From Winogradskyella sp. J14-2 (GTDB lineage Bacteria > Bacteroidota > Bacteroidia > Flavobacteriales > Flavobacteriaceae), in the NCBI RefSeq assembly GCF_001971725.1, contig NZ_CP019388.1, positions 62,001 through 126,000 on the forward strand: 64,000 bases of DNA, read 5' to 3'. Within the stretch, counting starts at the first letter, position 1; every line of letters begins with the position of its first letter. The position numbers and the translations under genes were made by a program. Below are positions 1 to 7,949 of the stretch, in pieces. Under the pieces are notes generated by a model that was not told the DNA's origin, ran no database searches, and saw only the letters and a list, made by a program, of their open reading frames with translations.

Positions 1-623
1 TTGAATTTAGCTGTAACCTTCTTGAAAATTTCTTCAAGCTCTTGTTTTTCGAGTTTTTCTAATTTTTTCTCGAAGAAGTCTTTCGCTGTTTTCAAGTTTG
101 AAGTGTACAAAGTCTGTTCTGGGACTTTGTCAGCAGTTGAAGACTCTTGCCGTAAAATCTTCGTTTTAAAAAACTCATCGCTTGGGTTATCACGTTCATA
201 ACCAAATATGTACGACTTGTAGCTGTCTCCGTATGCTTGGAACAAGAATTTGTTTACCCAATATGACTTGTCTTTAAAGTTGATTCCTTCGCTATCGGCA
301 AATTGATTAAGTATTTCATTAATTAGAATGATTGAAGTTGTCAGTCTTTGCTGTCCATCAATGAGGTAATATGCTCCAAGTTCTCTTTCAAAAAGCCACA
401 AATCGTCTTGCCATTTCTCAATGTTCTCAACACTTGATTTTGAAACTGGCTCAACAGTTAGAAGTCCTGTGTAATGGATTTTGTCGCCTTTCAGATTGAT
501 AAGGTCTTCCCAAAAGTCTTCAAGTTGGTTTGTTTCCCAAGAGTACCCCCTTTGAAAGTCGGGGATTCTAAAAAATTTTTCGTTAAATATTTCTGTTAAC
601 GATTGTAGTTTATTGTCTGCCAT
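1..623 (-). CDS. DUF262 (GmrSD-like) protein, left-truncated by window edge (C40)
   Basis: About 207 N-terminal codons of a second copy of the protein encoded at 33,462-35,444; I see no base difference over the shared stretch. It has the DUF262 motifs PDFQRGYSW (residues 21-29) and DGQQR (89-93), which in the family form a ParB-like nucleotide-binding and cleavage core. The DUF1524/HNH half lies outside the window. It is the most distal visible cassette, with the CAACGG junction about 20 bases upstream of the ATG. The GmrSD relatives are type IV restriction enzymes acting on modified phage DNA; that role here is inferred from family membership. Confidence 0.85.
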   Translation of the reverse strand, partial: MADNKLQSLTEIFNEKFFRIPDFQRGYSWETNQLEDFWEDLINLKGDKIHYTGLLTVEPVSKSSVENIEKWQDDLWLFERELGAYYLIDGQQRLTTSIILINEILNQFADSEGINFKDKSYWVNKFLFQAYGDSYKSYIFGYERDNPSDEFFKTKILRQESSTADKVPEQTLYTSNLKTAKDFFEKKLEKLEKQELEEIFKKVTAKF

Positions 624-644
624 TTCGGTCTTTTTTCAATGAAT

Positions 645-778
645 GCCAACGGTTTTGGCTATGGTTTCGTTACGGAATGGTACGCGAGTATCATTCCGCC
701 GTAACCATAAATTTAGCAAAAAGGCTTGAAATTCCGATTAGGAATTTCAGCCGTAATGAACTATAGCCGTTGTTGTGC
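645..778 (-). repeat. attC-like site 1 (3' end of C39)
   Basis: Outer arm GGCTATGGTTTC pairs with GAACTATAGCC (subfamily E). Inside are two further palindromes (GGAATG.../CATTCC and GAAATTCC/GGAATTTC). The right end GTTGTGCTT matches the start of C39 (GAAGCACAAC) at nine of ten positions. Confidence 0.8.
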
Positions 779-790
779 TTTCGTTATTTT

Positions 791-1540
791 TTAATTTGTA
801 TTTGGTTTAGTAGCTTTAATAATTTCATCTATGAGTTTATCTGTTTCTAGACAGCGTTCTTTAACTTGTTGGTAATACCAAATATTATTGTCCAAATAGT
901 TCTCGAATTTAACCTCTTGAAATAAAGGATAATAATCTGGTTTTACTTTAGAACTTCCAGCCCATGGATAGTTACTTGCCATATCCATTTGTTTAAAAGA
1001 TATTTTATCTAATAAATAGGGTATTAGCTCGTTGTTTGACCAATTATCCAACTTTGTAACACGAGTTTTTCTGATTTCAGATAGTGTATTCCATTTATAG
1101 AGTAAGTCTGTGATTTGTTCATTTTTTAAAAGGTTTAATTTACCACTCTGGATAATGTTTTTAATTGTATTATCCGCAAATGCTATTTCGCTATATCCGA
1201 AAGAAACATAAAAAATACTATCTAAATTATGTTTAGAGAGTTCTTCTTTTGAAGTTCCAATTAAATTCATTAAAGTTATTTGCGCATTCATCTGATTATT
1301 AACCTCAATAAGAAAATCTTTCAACACCTTTTTATTTTCTTGAAAATCTGTGTGAAGTTTGGTAATTACCTCTTTTTCTTCGTTTTGCTCAATGCGATTG
1401 TTATTCCAGTTATTGACTTGTAATGCTAAAAGAATACCAATCATTACTAAAATAATTTCACCAATCGCATACTTAAAATACTTTCTAGTTTTTCCTTCTG
1501 ACAGTAAATTTTGTCTAATTTTTCTAAAGAATTTTATCAT
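791..1540 (-). CDS. DUF6090-type inner-membrane protein (C39)
   Basis: 249 residues beginning MIKFFRKIRQNLLSEGK, then one strong transmembrane segment at about 28-43 (GEIILVMIGILLALQVNNW), then a long helical, charged soluble domain with several Asn-rich stretches. This N-terminal pattern is the hallmark of the Bacteroidota DUF6090 family, whose function is not known to me. ATG at 1540, 31 bases inside the cassette start. Sole gene of its cassette. No catalytic motif seen. The family is common on Flavobacteria chromosomes, so this is an example of an ordinary chromosomal family captured as a cassette. Confidence 0.8.
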   Translation of the reverse strand: MIKFFRKIRQNLLSEGKTRKYFKYAIGEIILVMIGILLALQVNNWNNNRIEQNEEKEVITKLHTDFQENKKVLKDFLIEVNNQMNAQITLMNLIGTSKEELSKHNLDSIFYVSFGYSEIAFADNTIKNIIQSGKLNLLKNEQITDLLYKWNTLSEIRKTRVTKLDNWSNNELIPYLLDKISFKQMDMASNYPWAGSSKVKPDYYPLFQEVKFENYLDNNIWYYQQVKERCLETDKLIDEIIKATKPNTN

Positions 1541-1561
1541 TGTTCAGTGGTTGGTCATAAT

Positions 1562-1699
1562 GAAGCACAACGGTCTAGTGTATGATTTCGTTGCGTGTTT
1601 AAGCCCTAAAGTTAGCAAATAATCACAGATAGAAAATTCCAGCGGAATTTTCGTAAGTAAGCTTTAACTAGCAATGAATTATACACATTGTTGCCACTA
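1562..1699 (-). repeat. attC-like site 2 (3' end of C38)
   Basis: Subfamily D: GTGTATGATTTCGTTGC pairs with GCAATGAATTATACAC, leaving one extrahelical T and two G.T pairs. Central palindrome GAAAATTCC/GGAATTTTC. Right end GTTGCCACTA is the exact complement of the C38 start. Confidence 0.82.
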
Positions 1700-1707
1700 G
1701 TACTTTG

Positions 1708-2352
1708 TTAATATTTTATTTTTAACTTATAATCGATATTAAATGCTTTTTGACATTCATTTTGGTTGGATGAACTAAGCTTTTTCTTTTTTATTTTTTC
1801 CCCATATTTCTGATACCACTTAGTTAACTTTTCTTGTGCTACTTGAGGATAGTTATTAATGAATTCAAGAAGCCCAATTGGGTATCCAAAGTCACAATTA
1901 ATATCAAAAACATCCCATTGCGTTTGAAAAACTAAGAAATAAGGTATTGATATAATATCGTCAAGAATCATAAAAGCGACTGTTCCGACAGTCAGATTAG
2001 TGTCTCTGCATTGTATTTGGATATCAGTCTTAGTTTCATCTTGAATCTTTGATATAAGTTGTGGAATAGCTTCTTCTCCGAGTTTTACTATATCCCAATA
2101 TAATGAGTCGCCACAGTTCCAGACTTTAGAGTCCATTTCGTTGTTTTTAAATGATATTGTTCCAAAAGGGATTTTTTTGATTTCATTAATTCTATTAATT
2201 AAATCATTTTCTATTAAGCGAGAATCTATTGATAATGAATATTCAGGCTTTATTTCATAGTTTTCGGCAATTAAGGTTTGTTCCGAATTCTTTTTGGTAT
2301 TGGAACAGGAAGTAATAATTGTCAATAAGATTAATATATGTAATGTCCTCAT
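1708..2352 (-). CDS. Putative lipoprotein (C38; diverged twin of C9)
   Basis: 214 residues. The ATG at 2352 is chosen because it opens a lipoprotein signal (MRTLHILILLTIITSC, lipobox Cys16); a longer frame starts with TTG inside the recombination site and would bury the signal. The mature part is a mixed alpha/beta domain with conserved Trp/Cys residues (VWNCGD, IQCRD) and a basic C-terminus; I do not recognise the family. The copy at 29,507-30,151 differs by only about six residues (for example EYSLS/ESSLS, DVFDIN/DVLDFN), so this is an older duplication than the identical pairs elsewhere in the array. Expected at the outer or inner membrane surface. Confidence 0.75.
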   Translation of the reverse strand: MRTLHILILLTIITSCSNTKKNSEQTLIAENYEIKPEYSLSIDSRLIENDLINRINEIKKIPFGTISFKNNEMDSKVWNCGDSLYWDIVKLGEEAIPQLISKIQDETKTDIQIQCRDTNLTVGTVAFMILDDIISIPYFLVFQTQWDVFDINCDFGYPIGLLEFINNYPQVAQEKLTKWYQKYGEKIKKKKLSSSNQNECQKAFNIDYKLKIKY

Positions 2353-2361
2353 TTCTTGTAT

Positions 2362-2496
2362 TAGTGGCAACGGTTTTGTGTATGGCTCGTTGCGGAAAAT
2401 CAGCTATGATTTTCCGCCGTAACCGAAAGATAGCAAATTGCAATGAATTCCGATTAGGAATTCAGCCGCAATGAGCTATACACGTTGTTGCCAGTA
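2362..2496 (-). repeat. attC-like site 3 (3' end of C37)
   Basis: Outer arm GTGTATGGCTCGTTGC pairs with GCAATGAGCTATACAC, with two G.T pairs. Two internal hairpins (GGAAAATCA/TGATTTTCC and GAATTCC/GGAATTC). Right end GTTGCCAGTA complements the C37 start TACTGGCAAC. Confidence 0.82.
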
Positions 2497-2501
2497 GTTT
2501 T

Positions 2502-3248
2502 TTATCCATTTAATTTTTCTGTCAATTCCTGCATAAACAAAAGCATAGAAAACTTTACAAATTCCAATTCAGATTTCGTGAATCGCACTTCTTCATCTAA
2601 GTAGAGGGCTTTTTTTATACTCCGATTTCTTATTGAATTACAGTTTTTTATAAATTTTTCATCCGCTTTTGAAACTGAATGAACGATTAAATGTCGGCAT
2701 TCAAAAGCAAACTTAATGTCGTCTAATTTTTGGTCTTTGTCAATTTTTATTCCCAAATAATTTTCGAAAGATTTAATCACATTTCCAATGTTTTGAAAAG
2801 TTAGTTTCTTTTTTGCAACGAGTAATTTTTTCAAAAGATTTGGGTTTTGATTGACTTCGTCAATTTCGTCCAAAGTCAGTTGAATTTGATTTTTAGCACT
2901 TTTAGGAAGTTTATCGTTTGAATATTGAAATTTTAGTACAGTCGAAAATATTTTTTCAATGGTAAGAGTGAAATGAGAGACTAACAAGACTAAACATTGA
3001 TTGTAAATTATGCTATAATGCTTTGTAAAAGATTTGTTTTTGTCAATTCCCTCTAATGCCATTACTGCATTATCTGCTAAATAATATGGATTATTAATTT
3101 TAGGTGCTCCATTTTTTAGTTTGTCATTCAGACTTTTAAGATGATGAAGGCAAAAATCCATTATCTGTCTGTCAAATTGGATAAGTTCAGTTACCGAGTC
3201 AATTTGTTTTTCAAAATTCTCATTTATTTTTTTTAGTTCGTTTTTCAT
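2502..3248 (-). CDS. Helical protein with HEPN-like RX4H motif (C37)
   Basis: 248 residues, almost wholly alpha-helical, no signal peptide. The stretch FECRHLIVHSVSKAD near residue 190 contains R-H-L-I-V-H, i.e. an R-x4-H motif in a helix, the catalytic signature of HEPN RNases. The N-terminal half is Lys-rich coiled-coil-like. The ATG at 3248 is preferred over a TTG one codon earlier. Its cassette start (AAATTACTGGCAACGG) is the same as that of C25, which also encodes an RX4H protein. HEPN domains are frequent in toxin and abortive-infection proteins; I infer the assignment from the motif and fold impression only. Confidence 0.6.
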   Translation of the reverse strand: MKNELKKINENFEKQIDSVTELIQFDRQIMDFCLHHLKSLNDKLKNGAPKINNPYYLADNAVMALEGIDKNKSFTKHYSIIYNQCLVLLVSHFTLTIEKIFSTVLKFQYSNDKLPKSAKNQIQLTLDEIDEVNQNPNLLKKLLVAKKKLTFQNIGNVIKSFENYLGIKIDKDQKLDDIKFAFECRHLIVHSVSKADEKFIKNCNSIRNRSIKKALYLDEEVRFTKSELEFVKFSMLLFMQELTEKLNG

Positions 3249-3253
3249 CAAAT

Positions 3254-3390
3254 TACTGGCAACGGTTTCGGCTATGAGTAGTTGCGTGCGTTAGCACTCA
3301 ACTTTACAAGTACACACCAAACTGAAAATCCGCGAGGATTTTCAGAAGTAGGCGAGGACAAGCAATTACTTATAGCCATTGTTGTAGCAC
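3254..3390 (-). repeat. attC-like site 4 (3' end of C36)
   Basis: Subfamily C: GGCTATGAGTAGTTGC pairs with GCAATTACTTATAGCC, with two G.T pairs. Central perfect hairpin GAAAATCCGCGAGGATTTTC. Right end GTTGTAGCAC complements the C36 start GTGCTACAAC exactly. Confidence 0.85.
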
Positions 3391-3396
3391 GTTTTT

Positions 3397-4113
3397 TTAT
3401 TTTGTCTTATAAAATTTATCTCTATTCGCTTTTACGTATTTCGTCAAGTCCTGCTGATATGTTTTGACAAAACTTTCCTCGTAAAAATAATCTTCTATTT
3501 TTTCAGCCGAAGGAAGTTCTTTGTATCCTTCTGCGAATGCTGTAAATCGTTTATTCCAATCACTTTTATTATTCTGAAACTTTGAATACAAATCTTGAAT
3601 TGTATCGAACTTACCAAAATATTCATTCAAAACTATTTTATAATCCGTAGCCAATTTTTCCATTCCAGTTACTTGCATTCCTTCTAATGCAAGTATTGAC
3701 AATTCTGGGTAATTAAACAAAAATTGGTAAACTCCTCCGTTGTTGACTTGAGATTCAAAGTTTATTAGAGTGAAATAAATCCTCTGTTCTTTAGTCAGCT
3801 CATTTAAAAAATCAGCGTGAGTTTGATTCTTTTCCCAATATTTATTTGTTGAGTAAATGTCATTGCAAATTTTCTCACAAATGTCATAATGTTCATTGTC
3901 ATAAACTCCCCATTCTTTATCATTCCATTTTTGCTCAATTTCAGATATCCAATTTTCAGGCAATAAAGGAAGATGTTGAGTAGATTCAGATTGAGAATCA
4001 AGTCGAACAAATTCAGTCATAGTGTTTTCAAGATTTTTTGATTTATTTCTCAAAACTAAAAATGCAACAACCAAAATTAAGATTACAATTATGATTAAAA
4101 TTCCTATTTTCAT
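3397..4113 (-). CDS. DMP19/DUF4375-like protein with N-terminal membrane anchor (C36)
   Basis: 238 residues. Residues 2-22 (KIGILIIIVILILVVAFLVL) form a single membrane anchor followed by a Lys-rich stop-transfer, so the remainder probably faces the cytoplasm or periplasm from one anchor. The middle region LINFESQVNNGGVYQFLFNY (about 131-150) is the conserved signature of the DMP19/DUF4375 family (E-x-x-VNNGGxxQ-Y/F-F-N), a DNA-mimic-like family of uncertain role. ATG at 4113 directly downstream of the cassette junction. Sole gene of its cassette; no promoter recognised within it. Confidence 0.75.
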   Translation of the reverse strand: MKIGILIIIVILILVVAFLVLRNKSKNLENTMTEFVRLDSQSESTQHLPLLPENWISEIEQKWNDKEWGVYDNEHYDICEKICNDIYSTNKYWEKNQTHADFLNELTKEQRIYFTLINFESQVNNGGVYQFLFNYPELSILALEGMQVTGMEKLATDYKIVLNEYFGKFDTIQDLYSKFQNNKSDWNKRFTAFAEGYKELPSAEKIEDYFYEESFVKTYQQDLTKYVKANRDKFYKTK

Positions 4114-4127
4114 TGGTTCGGTTAAAT

Positions 4128-4266
4128 GTGCTACAACGGTTTAGTATAACCGTCAGTTACGGGTTAGTATGCGTTAATTTTCAGTTTGGCACAGACGTTA
4201 GCAATTCCGAGTGGATTCGGACGTAGTCGAATCCGCCGTAATTGCGGTTATACATTGTTGTAGTGC
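4128..4266 (-). repeat. attC-like site 5 (3' end of C35)
   Basis: Subfamily B: GTATAACCGTCAGTTACGG pairs with CCGTAATTGCGGTTATAC, leaving one extrahelical T. Inner palindrome GGATTCGGACG/CGAATCC. Identical to site 26 apart from the left R' bases. Right end GTTGTAGTGC complements GCACTACAAC. The C35 stop codon lies inside. Confidence 0.85.
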
Positions 4267-4820
4267 GTTTTTATTTTTTCTATTACGTTGTCAGTCAATA
4301 TAGTCAATTCAATTTTTTCCGATTTCCAACTGCGGTCAATTTGTTTTCCGACGTTAGTTGAGAAAATATCCCAGTTCAAATTCATACTCTGTCCAAGTAA
4401 AGTAATTGTTTTTCGCAAGTCGTGATTATTTTTTTCCAATTCGGTCATTATCCATTTCCCAATTCCGTAAGCTGATTTAAGGTCTTCTGAAAAACTCAGA
4501 TAGTATTTGGGAATGTCATTTTCATAAATCACGTCTTCGTTAAATTCCAATTCCAAAAAAGGAAAGAAGCGTTCATTTTCTTTTCCCTCAATTAGATATG
4601 ATTCCGTTTCGAGAGTTATTTTTTCGGTTCGGTTTTTTAGATATTCAGATGTTTTTCCATTCCAACCGCATTTTATGCAATTCCCATTATCGAATATGTG
4701 TTCGCAATTCGGATATCCATATAATTCGTGAGCACAATTCGGACATAATTCAGCCATTTCCGAATTATTTCTAAAATAGTCAGATTCACATTCGACACAA
4801 ACTGCTTTTTCTTGATTCAT
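4248..4820 (-). CDS. Zinc-ribbon protein (C35; identical twin of C14)
   Basis: 190 residues. The N-terminus carries a zinc-binding module: CVECESDYFRNNSEMAELCPNC (two CxxC pairs, roughly residues 8-31) followed by a second CEH..CIKCGW knuckle around 41-57. The rest is a soluble alpha/beta domain ending in a helix. The stop codon lies within the attC-like site, so the last residues (HYNNV) are encoded by site sequence. ATG at 4820; a longer frame runs back through the previous site but lacks coding character. The copy at 26,089-26,661 is identical with its 3' site. Family not recognised; a nucleic-acid or protein-binding role is only a guess. Confidence 0.8.
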   Translation of the reverse strand: MNQEKAVCVECESDYFRNNSEMAELCPNCAHELYGYPNCEHIFDNGNCIKCGWNGKTSEYLKNRTEKITLETESYLIEGKENERFFPFLELEFNEDVIYENDIPKYYLSFSEDLKSAYGIGKWIMTELEKNNHDLRKTITLLGQSMNLNWDIFSTNVGKQIDRSWKSEKIELTILTDNVIEKIKTHYNNV

Positions 4821-4834
4821 CGGTTTTTTCAAAT

Positions 4835-5030
4835 GCACTACAACGGTTTTGTATATGGATCGTAGCGTGTAAATTAGCGATAACTTTTCGGTTAAGCACA
4901 AGCCATATTTTTGATTTTTATGTTTTAAATTCTTGTAAATATAACAAATTAAAAATATGGCGAATTCGCAAAAAACCTTAACTTCGATTAAGCAACTAAC
5001 TAGCTATGAGCTATATACGTTGTTGTGGTG
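4835..5030 (-). repeat. attC-like site 6 (3' end of C34)
   Basis: Long subfamily A (196 bp): GTATATGGATCGTAGC pairs with GCTATGAGCTATATAC, and a second long inner stem pairs AGCCATATTTTT with AAAAATATGGCG. Right end GTTGTGGTG complements the C34 start CACCACAAC. Confidence 0.82.
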
Positions 5031-5038
5031 TCGTTTTT

Positions 5039-5323
5039 TCACGCTGACATTGGTTTCACGTTAATTTGTCCGCCGATAGCTTTCAACACTTTCATTATTG
5101 TTCCGAATTGCGGTTTCGCTCCTTCAGATAATGCCTTGTAAAGACTCGGTCTGCTCATTCCAGTTTTTTCCGCAATTTTAGTCATTCCAATTGCCTTTGC
5201 GATATGTCCGATTGCCACAATCAAATCAGAACTTTCGCCATCTTCAAGAACTGTATTCAGATATTCAGCAATCATTTCTTCGCTGTCCAAATAGTCTGCT
5301 ATATCAAATTTAGTTGTTTCCAT
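5039..5323 (-). CDS. HigA-like antitoxin, XRE/HTH family (C34)
   Basis: 94 residues. Helix-turn-helix at about 50-75 (IAKAIGMTKIAEKTGMSRPS then LYKALSEG), preceded by an acidic N-terminus of the 'addiction module antidote' type (DIADYLDSEEMIAEYLN) and followed by PQFGTIMKVLKAIGG. This matches the small antitoxins found downstream of RelE/HigB toxins. ATG at 5323 sits 1 base after the TGA of the frameshifted toxin, so the pair is a two-gene toxin-first operon as in higBA. In the family it binds the toxin and represses its own operon; the palindrome at 5,630 is a likely target. It remains intact although its toxin appears broken. Confidence 0.88.
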   Translation of the reverse strand: METTKFDIADYLDSEEMIAEYLNTVLEDGESSDLIVAIGHIAKAIGMTKIAEKTGMSRPSLYKALSEGAKPQFGTIMKVLKAIGGQINVKPMSA

Positions 5324-5324
5324 A

Positions 5325-5626
5325 TCAATCCTCTTTTATTCTGTTCCAGATTTTTTTCGCTTTCTCGATGTCCTTTTGTTGGGTAGATTTATCTCCACCA
5401 ATTAAAAGAATTACGATTTTATCATCTTTTCTTTAAAATAAACTCTGTAGCCTTTTGCGTAATTAATTCGCATTTCGCTAATTCCATCTCCAACAGGCTT
5501 ACAATCTCCAAAATGCTCGTCAGTTTCAAGTTTCTGAATTCGGAAAAGTATTTTAGATTTCGCACGTATATCTTTCAGCTTTCTAATCCACTTATCAAAT
5601 TCAGGTGTCTTTTTAGTGATAATCAT
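5325..5626 (-). pseudogene. RelE/HigB-like toxin interrupted by a -1 frameshift (C34)
   Basis: The first frame gives 71 residues ending GYRVYFKEKMIKS. If one base is added (or the ribosome slips -1) at GAAAAG near 5,425, the reading continues as KEKDDKIVILLIGGDKSTQQ and then KDIEKAKKIWNRIKED to a TGA at 5325-5327, which restores the normal ~100-residue HigB/RelE-family mRNA interferase with its conserved ILL.GGDKSTQ..DI..A tail. I therefore read it as a frameshifted toxin in an A-run. A programmed -1 slip on A-AAG is the alternative. Toxin-first order and close spacing to the antitoxin fit higBA. Loss of toxin activity would leave the antitoxin alone. Confidence 0.8.
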
Positions 5627-5629
5627 TTA

Positions 5630-5649
5630 TTGTATCCAATTAGATACAA
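5630..5649 (-). promoter_or_regulatory. Candidate HigBA operator palindrome
   Basis: TTGTATC-CAATTA-GATACAA, a perfect 7-bp inverted repeat with a 6-bp spacer, four bases upstream of the toxin ATG at 5626. Position and symmetry fit autoregulation by the HTH antitoxin; binding is inferred. Confidence 0.55.
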
Positions 5650-5714
5650 AATTAAACATTTTTTTTGGATTTCTGAAATGGTTTGTCCTTAAAGCGAAAA
5701 GTTGGTCTAAAATG

Positions 5715-5917
5715 CACCACAACGGTCTTGTGTATGGCTCGTTGCGTGCAAATTAGCGATTAATTTTCGGTTGAGCCACAAGCCAGATTTTTAAATTTTA
5801 CTATTTATCTTGTTTTTTGGAAATCGTCAAATTTAAAAATTTGGCGACTTTCCAAATATGCCTTAACTTCGGTTTAAGCAACTGAATAGCAATGAGCTAT
5901 ACACGTTGTTGTAAACC
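5715..5917 (-). repeat. attC-like site 7 (3' end of C33)
   Basis: Subfamily A (203 bp): GTGTATGGCTCGTTGC pairs with GCAATGAGCTATACAC, with two G.T pairs, plus a long inner AT-rich stem (AATCGTCAAATTT region). Identical to site 17 after the junction. Right end GTTGTAAACC complements GGTTTACAAC. The C33 stop codon lies inside. Confidence 0.87.
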
Positions 5918-6817
5918 GTACTTTCGCACGATTTTGTCTGCTTTTCTATATCCAATTCGTAATCCAATATACTGAAATTTCGCTAAAATCTCATTCGCAA
6001 AAGTTCTTTCATTTGGTCGGAATAGAGTAGGACTTAAATCGGTATTCCATAATTCTTCGACAATTCTGTTTCCTTGTCCGTATCTCTTAAATCTCTTGTA
6101 AAAACCTACAAATCCGTCTGAAAAGTCGTGGATTGCAATACTATCGAAAGCGTATGACAAATTTCCGATTTGCGAAAGTCGTAAACCTAAATCAACATCT
6201 TCGCCACCTGCGATTGCAATTTGCTCATTAAATCCACCAATTTCATCAAATGCTTTTTTCCAAATTAGCGAGTTGGCTGTTATTAAATATTGCGGAACAA
6301 AATCGCCATTCTCATCGTAAGTCTTTAAAGGAATTAAAATTTCTTGGCTTTCGTAATATTTTGAGAGCTTGTCATTATCTAATGATTCTATATTACCAGC
6401 ATAAGCCACAGAGTTATTATCAGCTTTTAAATAGCCTTTAATAATTGACTTTGTTGGGATACAATCGCTGTCATTAAACAGCAACCATTTTCCTTTCGCA
6501 ATTTTTGCGCCTTTGTTTCGGGCTGAAGCTGGTCCAACTTTTTTGCACTCAATTAATTTAATTGGCAAGCCGAATTTCATAAATTCAGTTTTCAATTCAA
6601 TTCTTGGACTTGAATTGTTGTCCACAATTATAATCTCTTTCGGAAAGTCAGTTTTCGAGTGAGTTTTAAAGAACTTGGTTAAATAGTTATCAATTCCTTT
6701 TTGATTGTCTTTTACTGGAATTACAATAGAAATTTCATTTTTTGTAATTCGTTCAGACGATTCTTTTTTCGTCTTCATTTCATCGTTGAAGAAGACTAAT
6801 CGACTTATTAATGTCAT
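5897..6817 (-). CDS. GT-A family 2 glycosyltransferase (C33; identical twin of C23)
   Basis: 306 residues. Core GT2 signatures in order: ISIVIPVKDNQKGID (29-43), IIIVDNNSSPR (62-72), GPASARNKGA (95-104), the metal/nucleotide-sugar DxD as NDSDC (115-119), and GGEDVDLGLRL (about 203-213), the acceptor-side E-D motif. No membrane segment, so a cytosolic or peripheral enzyme transferring an activated sugar, probably to a surface glycan or lipid carrier. The stop lies in the attC-like site, giving the tail GLQQRV. ATG at 6817; MKTKK at residue 14 is a possible alternative. An identical cassette lies at 14,719-15,639. Confidence 0.9.
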   Translation of the reverse strand: MTLISRLVFFNDEMKTKKESSERITKNEISIVIPVKDNQKGIDNYLTKFFKTHSKTDFPKEIIIVDNNSSPRIELKTEFMKFGLPIKLIECKKVGPASARNKGAKIAKGKWLLFNDSDCIPTKSIIKGYLKADNNSVAYAGNIESLDNDKLSKYYESQEILIPLKTYDENGDFVPQYLITANSLIWKKAFDEIGGFNEQIAIAGGEDVDLGLRLSQIGNLSYAFDSIAIHDFSDGFVGFYKRFKRYGQGNRIVEELWNTDLSPTLFRPNERTFANEILAKFQYIGLRIGYRKADKIVRKYGLQQRV

Positions 6818-6836
6818 TCGCAGTTTTTTTAGGTAT

Positions 6837-6973
6837 GGTTTACAACGGACTAGTGTATGATTTCGTTGCGTGGTTTTAGCACTAAAGTAGCAAATAAATC
6901 ACAGATAGAAAGTCCGCCAGGACTTTCGTAAGTAGGCTATAACTAGCAATGAATTATACACATTGTTGTGCAC
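6837..6973 (-). repeat. attC-like site 8 (3' end of C32)
   Basis: Subfamily D with central AAAGTCCGCCAGGACTTT hairpin. Identical to site 16 after the junction. Right end GTTGTGCAC is the exact complement of the C32 start GTGCACAAC. Confidence 0.87.
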
Positions 6974-6979
6974 TGGCTT

Positions 6980-7546
6980 TTATTTTTTCAGTTCGTTTCG
7001 ATACAAGTCAGCTAAAACTTTCCGTTTAGTTTCGTTTTTTAAAATATTCTGTAACCACATTTGCGGTTGGTCAGTCGCGCTTCCATATTCTCGGTCTTTA
7101 TATTCTTTAAATTCCGAAAATTCAAGCCAATTTATATTGTGAATATGCTGAAGTGAATAAACAGCCATTTCTCCATTCGTTGCTCCAAAAAATGGGCAAG
7201 TATGGACTTTAGTTTTAGTTGTGTCAGAAAGTTTAGAAATAAGAAATTCAGTCAATTCCGTTTTATCATTTTCCGCAAACTTTTTCCATTCCGTTTCGCT
7301 AAAAACCATAGTAGGAATTTCTCTCTTTTTTTCTGTGACATATTGTGTTCCACCTAAACAACCTCCTTTTTCAAAAACCATAAAATTCCACTGTTCCGCA
7401 ATTGAGACGGTTTGCTGTAATTCCATTTTAGGAATTTCTTTGGTCAATTCAGCCGTTTCATTATTCAATTCCGATTTAGGTTCTATTTGGTTTTTACAAG
7501 AAACTAAAGTCAAAATTAGAAGCAATATTTTTAATGGATTTCTCAT
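6980..7546 (-). CDS. Putative lipoprotein (C32; identical twin of C24)
   Basis: 188 residues with a type II signal (MRNPLKILLLILTLVSCKN, Cys17), so a lipid-anchored envelope protein. The mature domain has a short Glu-rich linker (25-42), then VFEKGGCLGGTQYVTEKK and KVHTCPFFGATNGEMAVY; the paired Gly/Cys-rich turns and two cysteines may form a disulphide. Family not recognised. ATG at 7546, ten bases from the cassette junction. The copy at 13,960-14,526 is identical with its 3' site, yet its neighbours differ, so single-cassette movement is implied. Confidence 0.8.
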   Translation of the reverse strand: MRNPLKILLLILTLVSCKNQIEPKSELNNETAELTKEIPKMELQQTVSIAEQWNFMVFEKGGCLGGTQYVTEKKREIPTMVFSETEWKKFAENDKTELTEFLISKLSDTTKTKVHTCPFFGATNGEMAVYSLQHIHNINWLEFSEFKEYKDREYGSATDQPQMWLQNILKNETKRKVLADLYRNELKK

Positions 7547-7556
7547 TTTTCAGCTT

Positions 7557-7694
7557 GTGCACAACGGGTTTGTATATGGTTTGTTGCGTGGTTTATGCAC
7601 TAAATTTAGCAAATAAAAATGAACTAATCACCAGGCAAGTATAAATTGCAAATAGGCGAGCAGCAGCAATGAACTATATACGGTGTTACCCAAC
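7557..7694 (-). repeat. attC-like site 9 (3' end of C31)
   Basis: Outer arm GTATATGGTTTGTTGC pairs with GCAATGAACTATATAC, with G.T pairs at the usual two positions; the centre has only a weak hairpin. Right end GTTACCCAAC complements the C31 start GTTGGGTAAC. It uses GTTA rather than GTTG at the core. Confidence 0.75.
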
Positions 7695-7949
7695 GTTTTT
7701 TTTTAATTTTTTACTTATAATCCTAAATATCAACAAGGCAGGAACTAAAATACTATATAGAATTAATGCACCATTCCAATCGATTTCTTTTTTTAATCCT
7801 AAATAAGATACTAACATTAGAATTGATATAAAAAACGTAAATAAAGCAAAAGCATAAAGGTATTTAAAACCTTTAACAAGTAATGATTTTAATACAGGAT
7901 TCAGTTTCTTATCTAATGTTCTTATTCCTCGATTTTCTTTTTTGGTCAT
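7686..7949 (-). CDS. Small two-TM membrane protein (C31, second gene)
   Basis: 87 residues: basic N-terminus (MTKKENRGIRTLDKK), two hydrophobic segments at about 30-51 and 59-76, and a Lys-rich C-terminus whose last residues (KNVG) and stop codon lie inside the attC-like site. It overlaps the 3' end of the upstream ORF by 41 bases, which suggests co-translation of the two. No family recognised. The two-gene layout with a soluble helical protein plus a small membrane protein is compatible with a toxin or immunity pair, but nothing in the sequence shows this. Confidence 0.65.
   Translation of the reverse strand: MTKKENRGIRTLDKKLNPVLKSLLVKGFKYLYAFALFTFFISILMLVSYLGLKKEIDWNGALILYSILVPALLIFRIISKKLKKNVG

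Noticed and set aside
1..201. Plus-strand ORF at the left edge
   Set aside because: Antisense to the DUF262 gene; repeats at 34,822 only because that gene is duplicated.
3282..3467. Plus-strand ORF in site 4 (and the like at 12,739-12,939)
   Set aside because: It reads through the palindromic site; similar frames recur in every subfamily C site and have no independent support.
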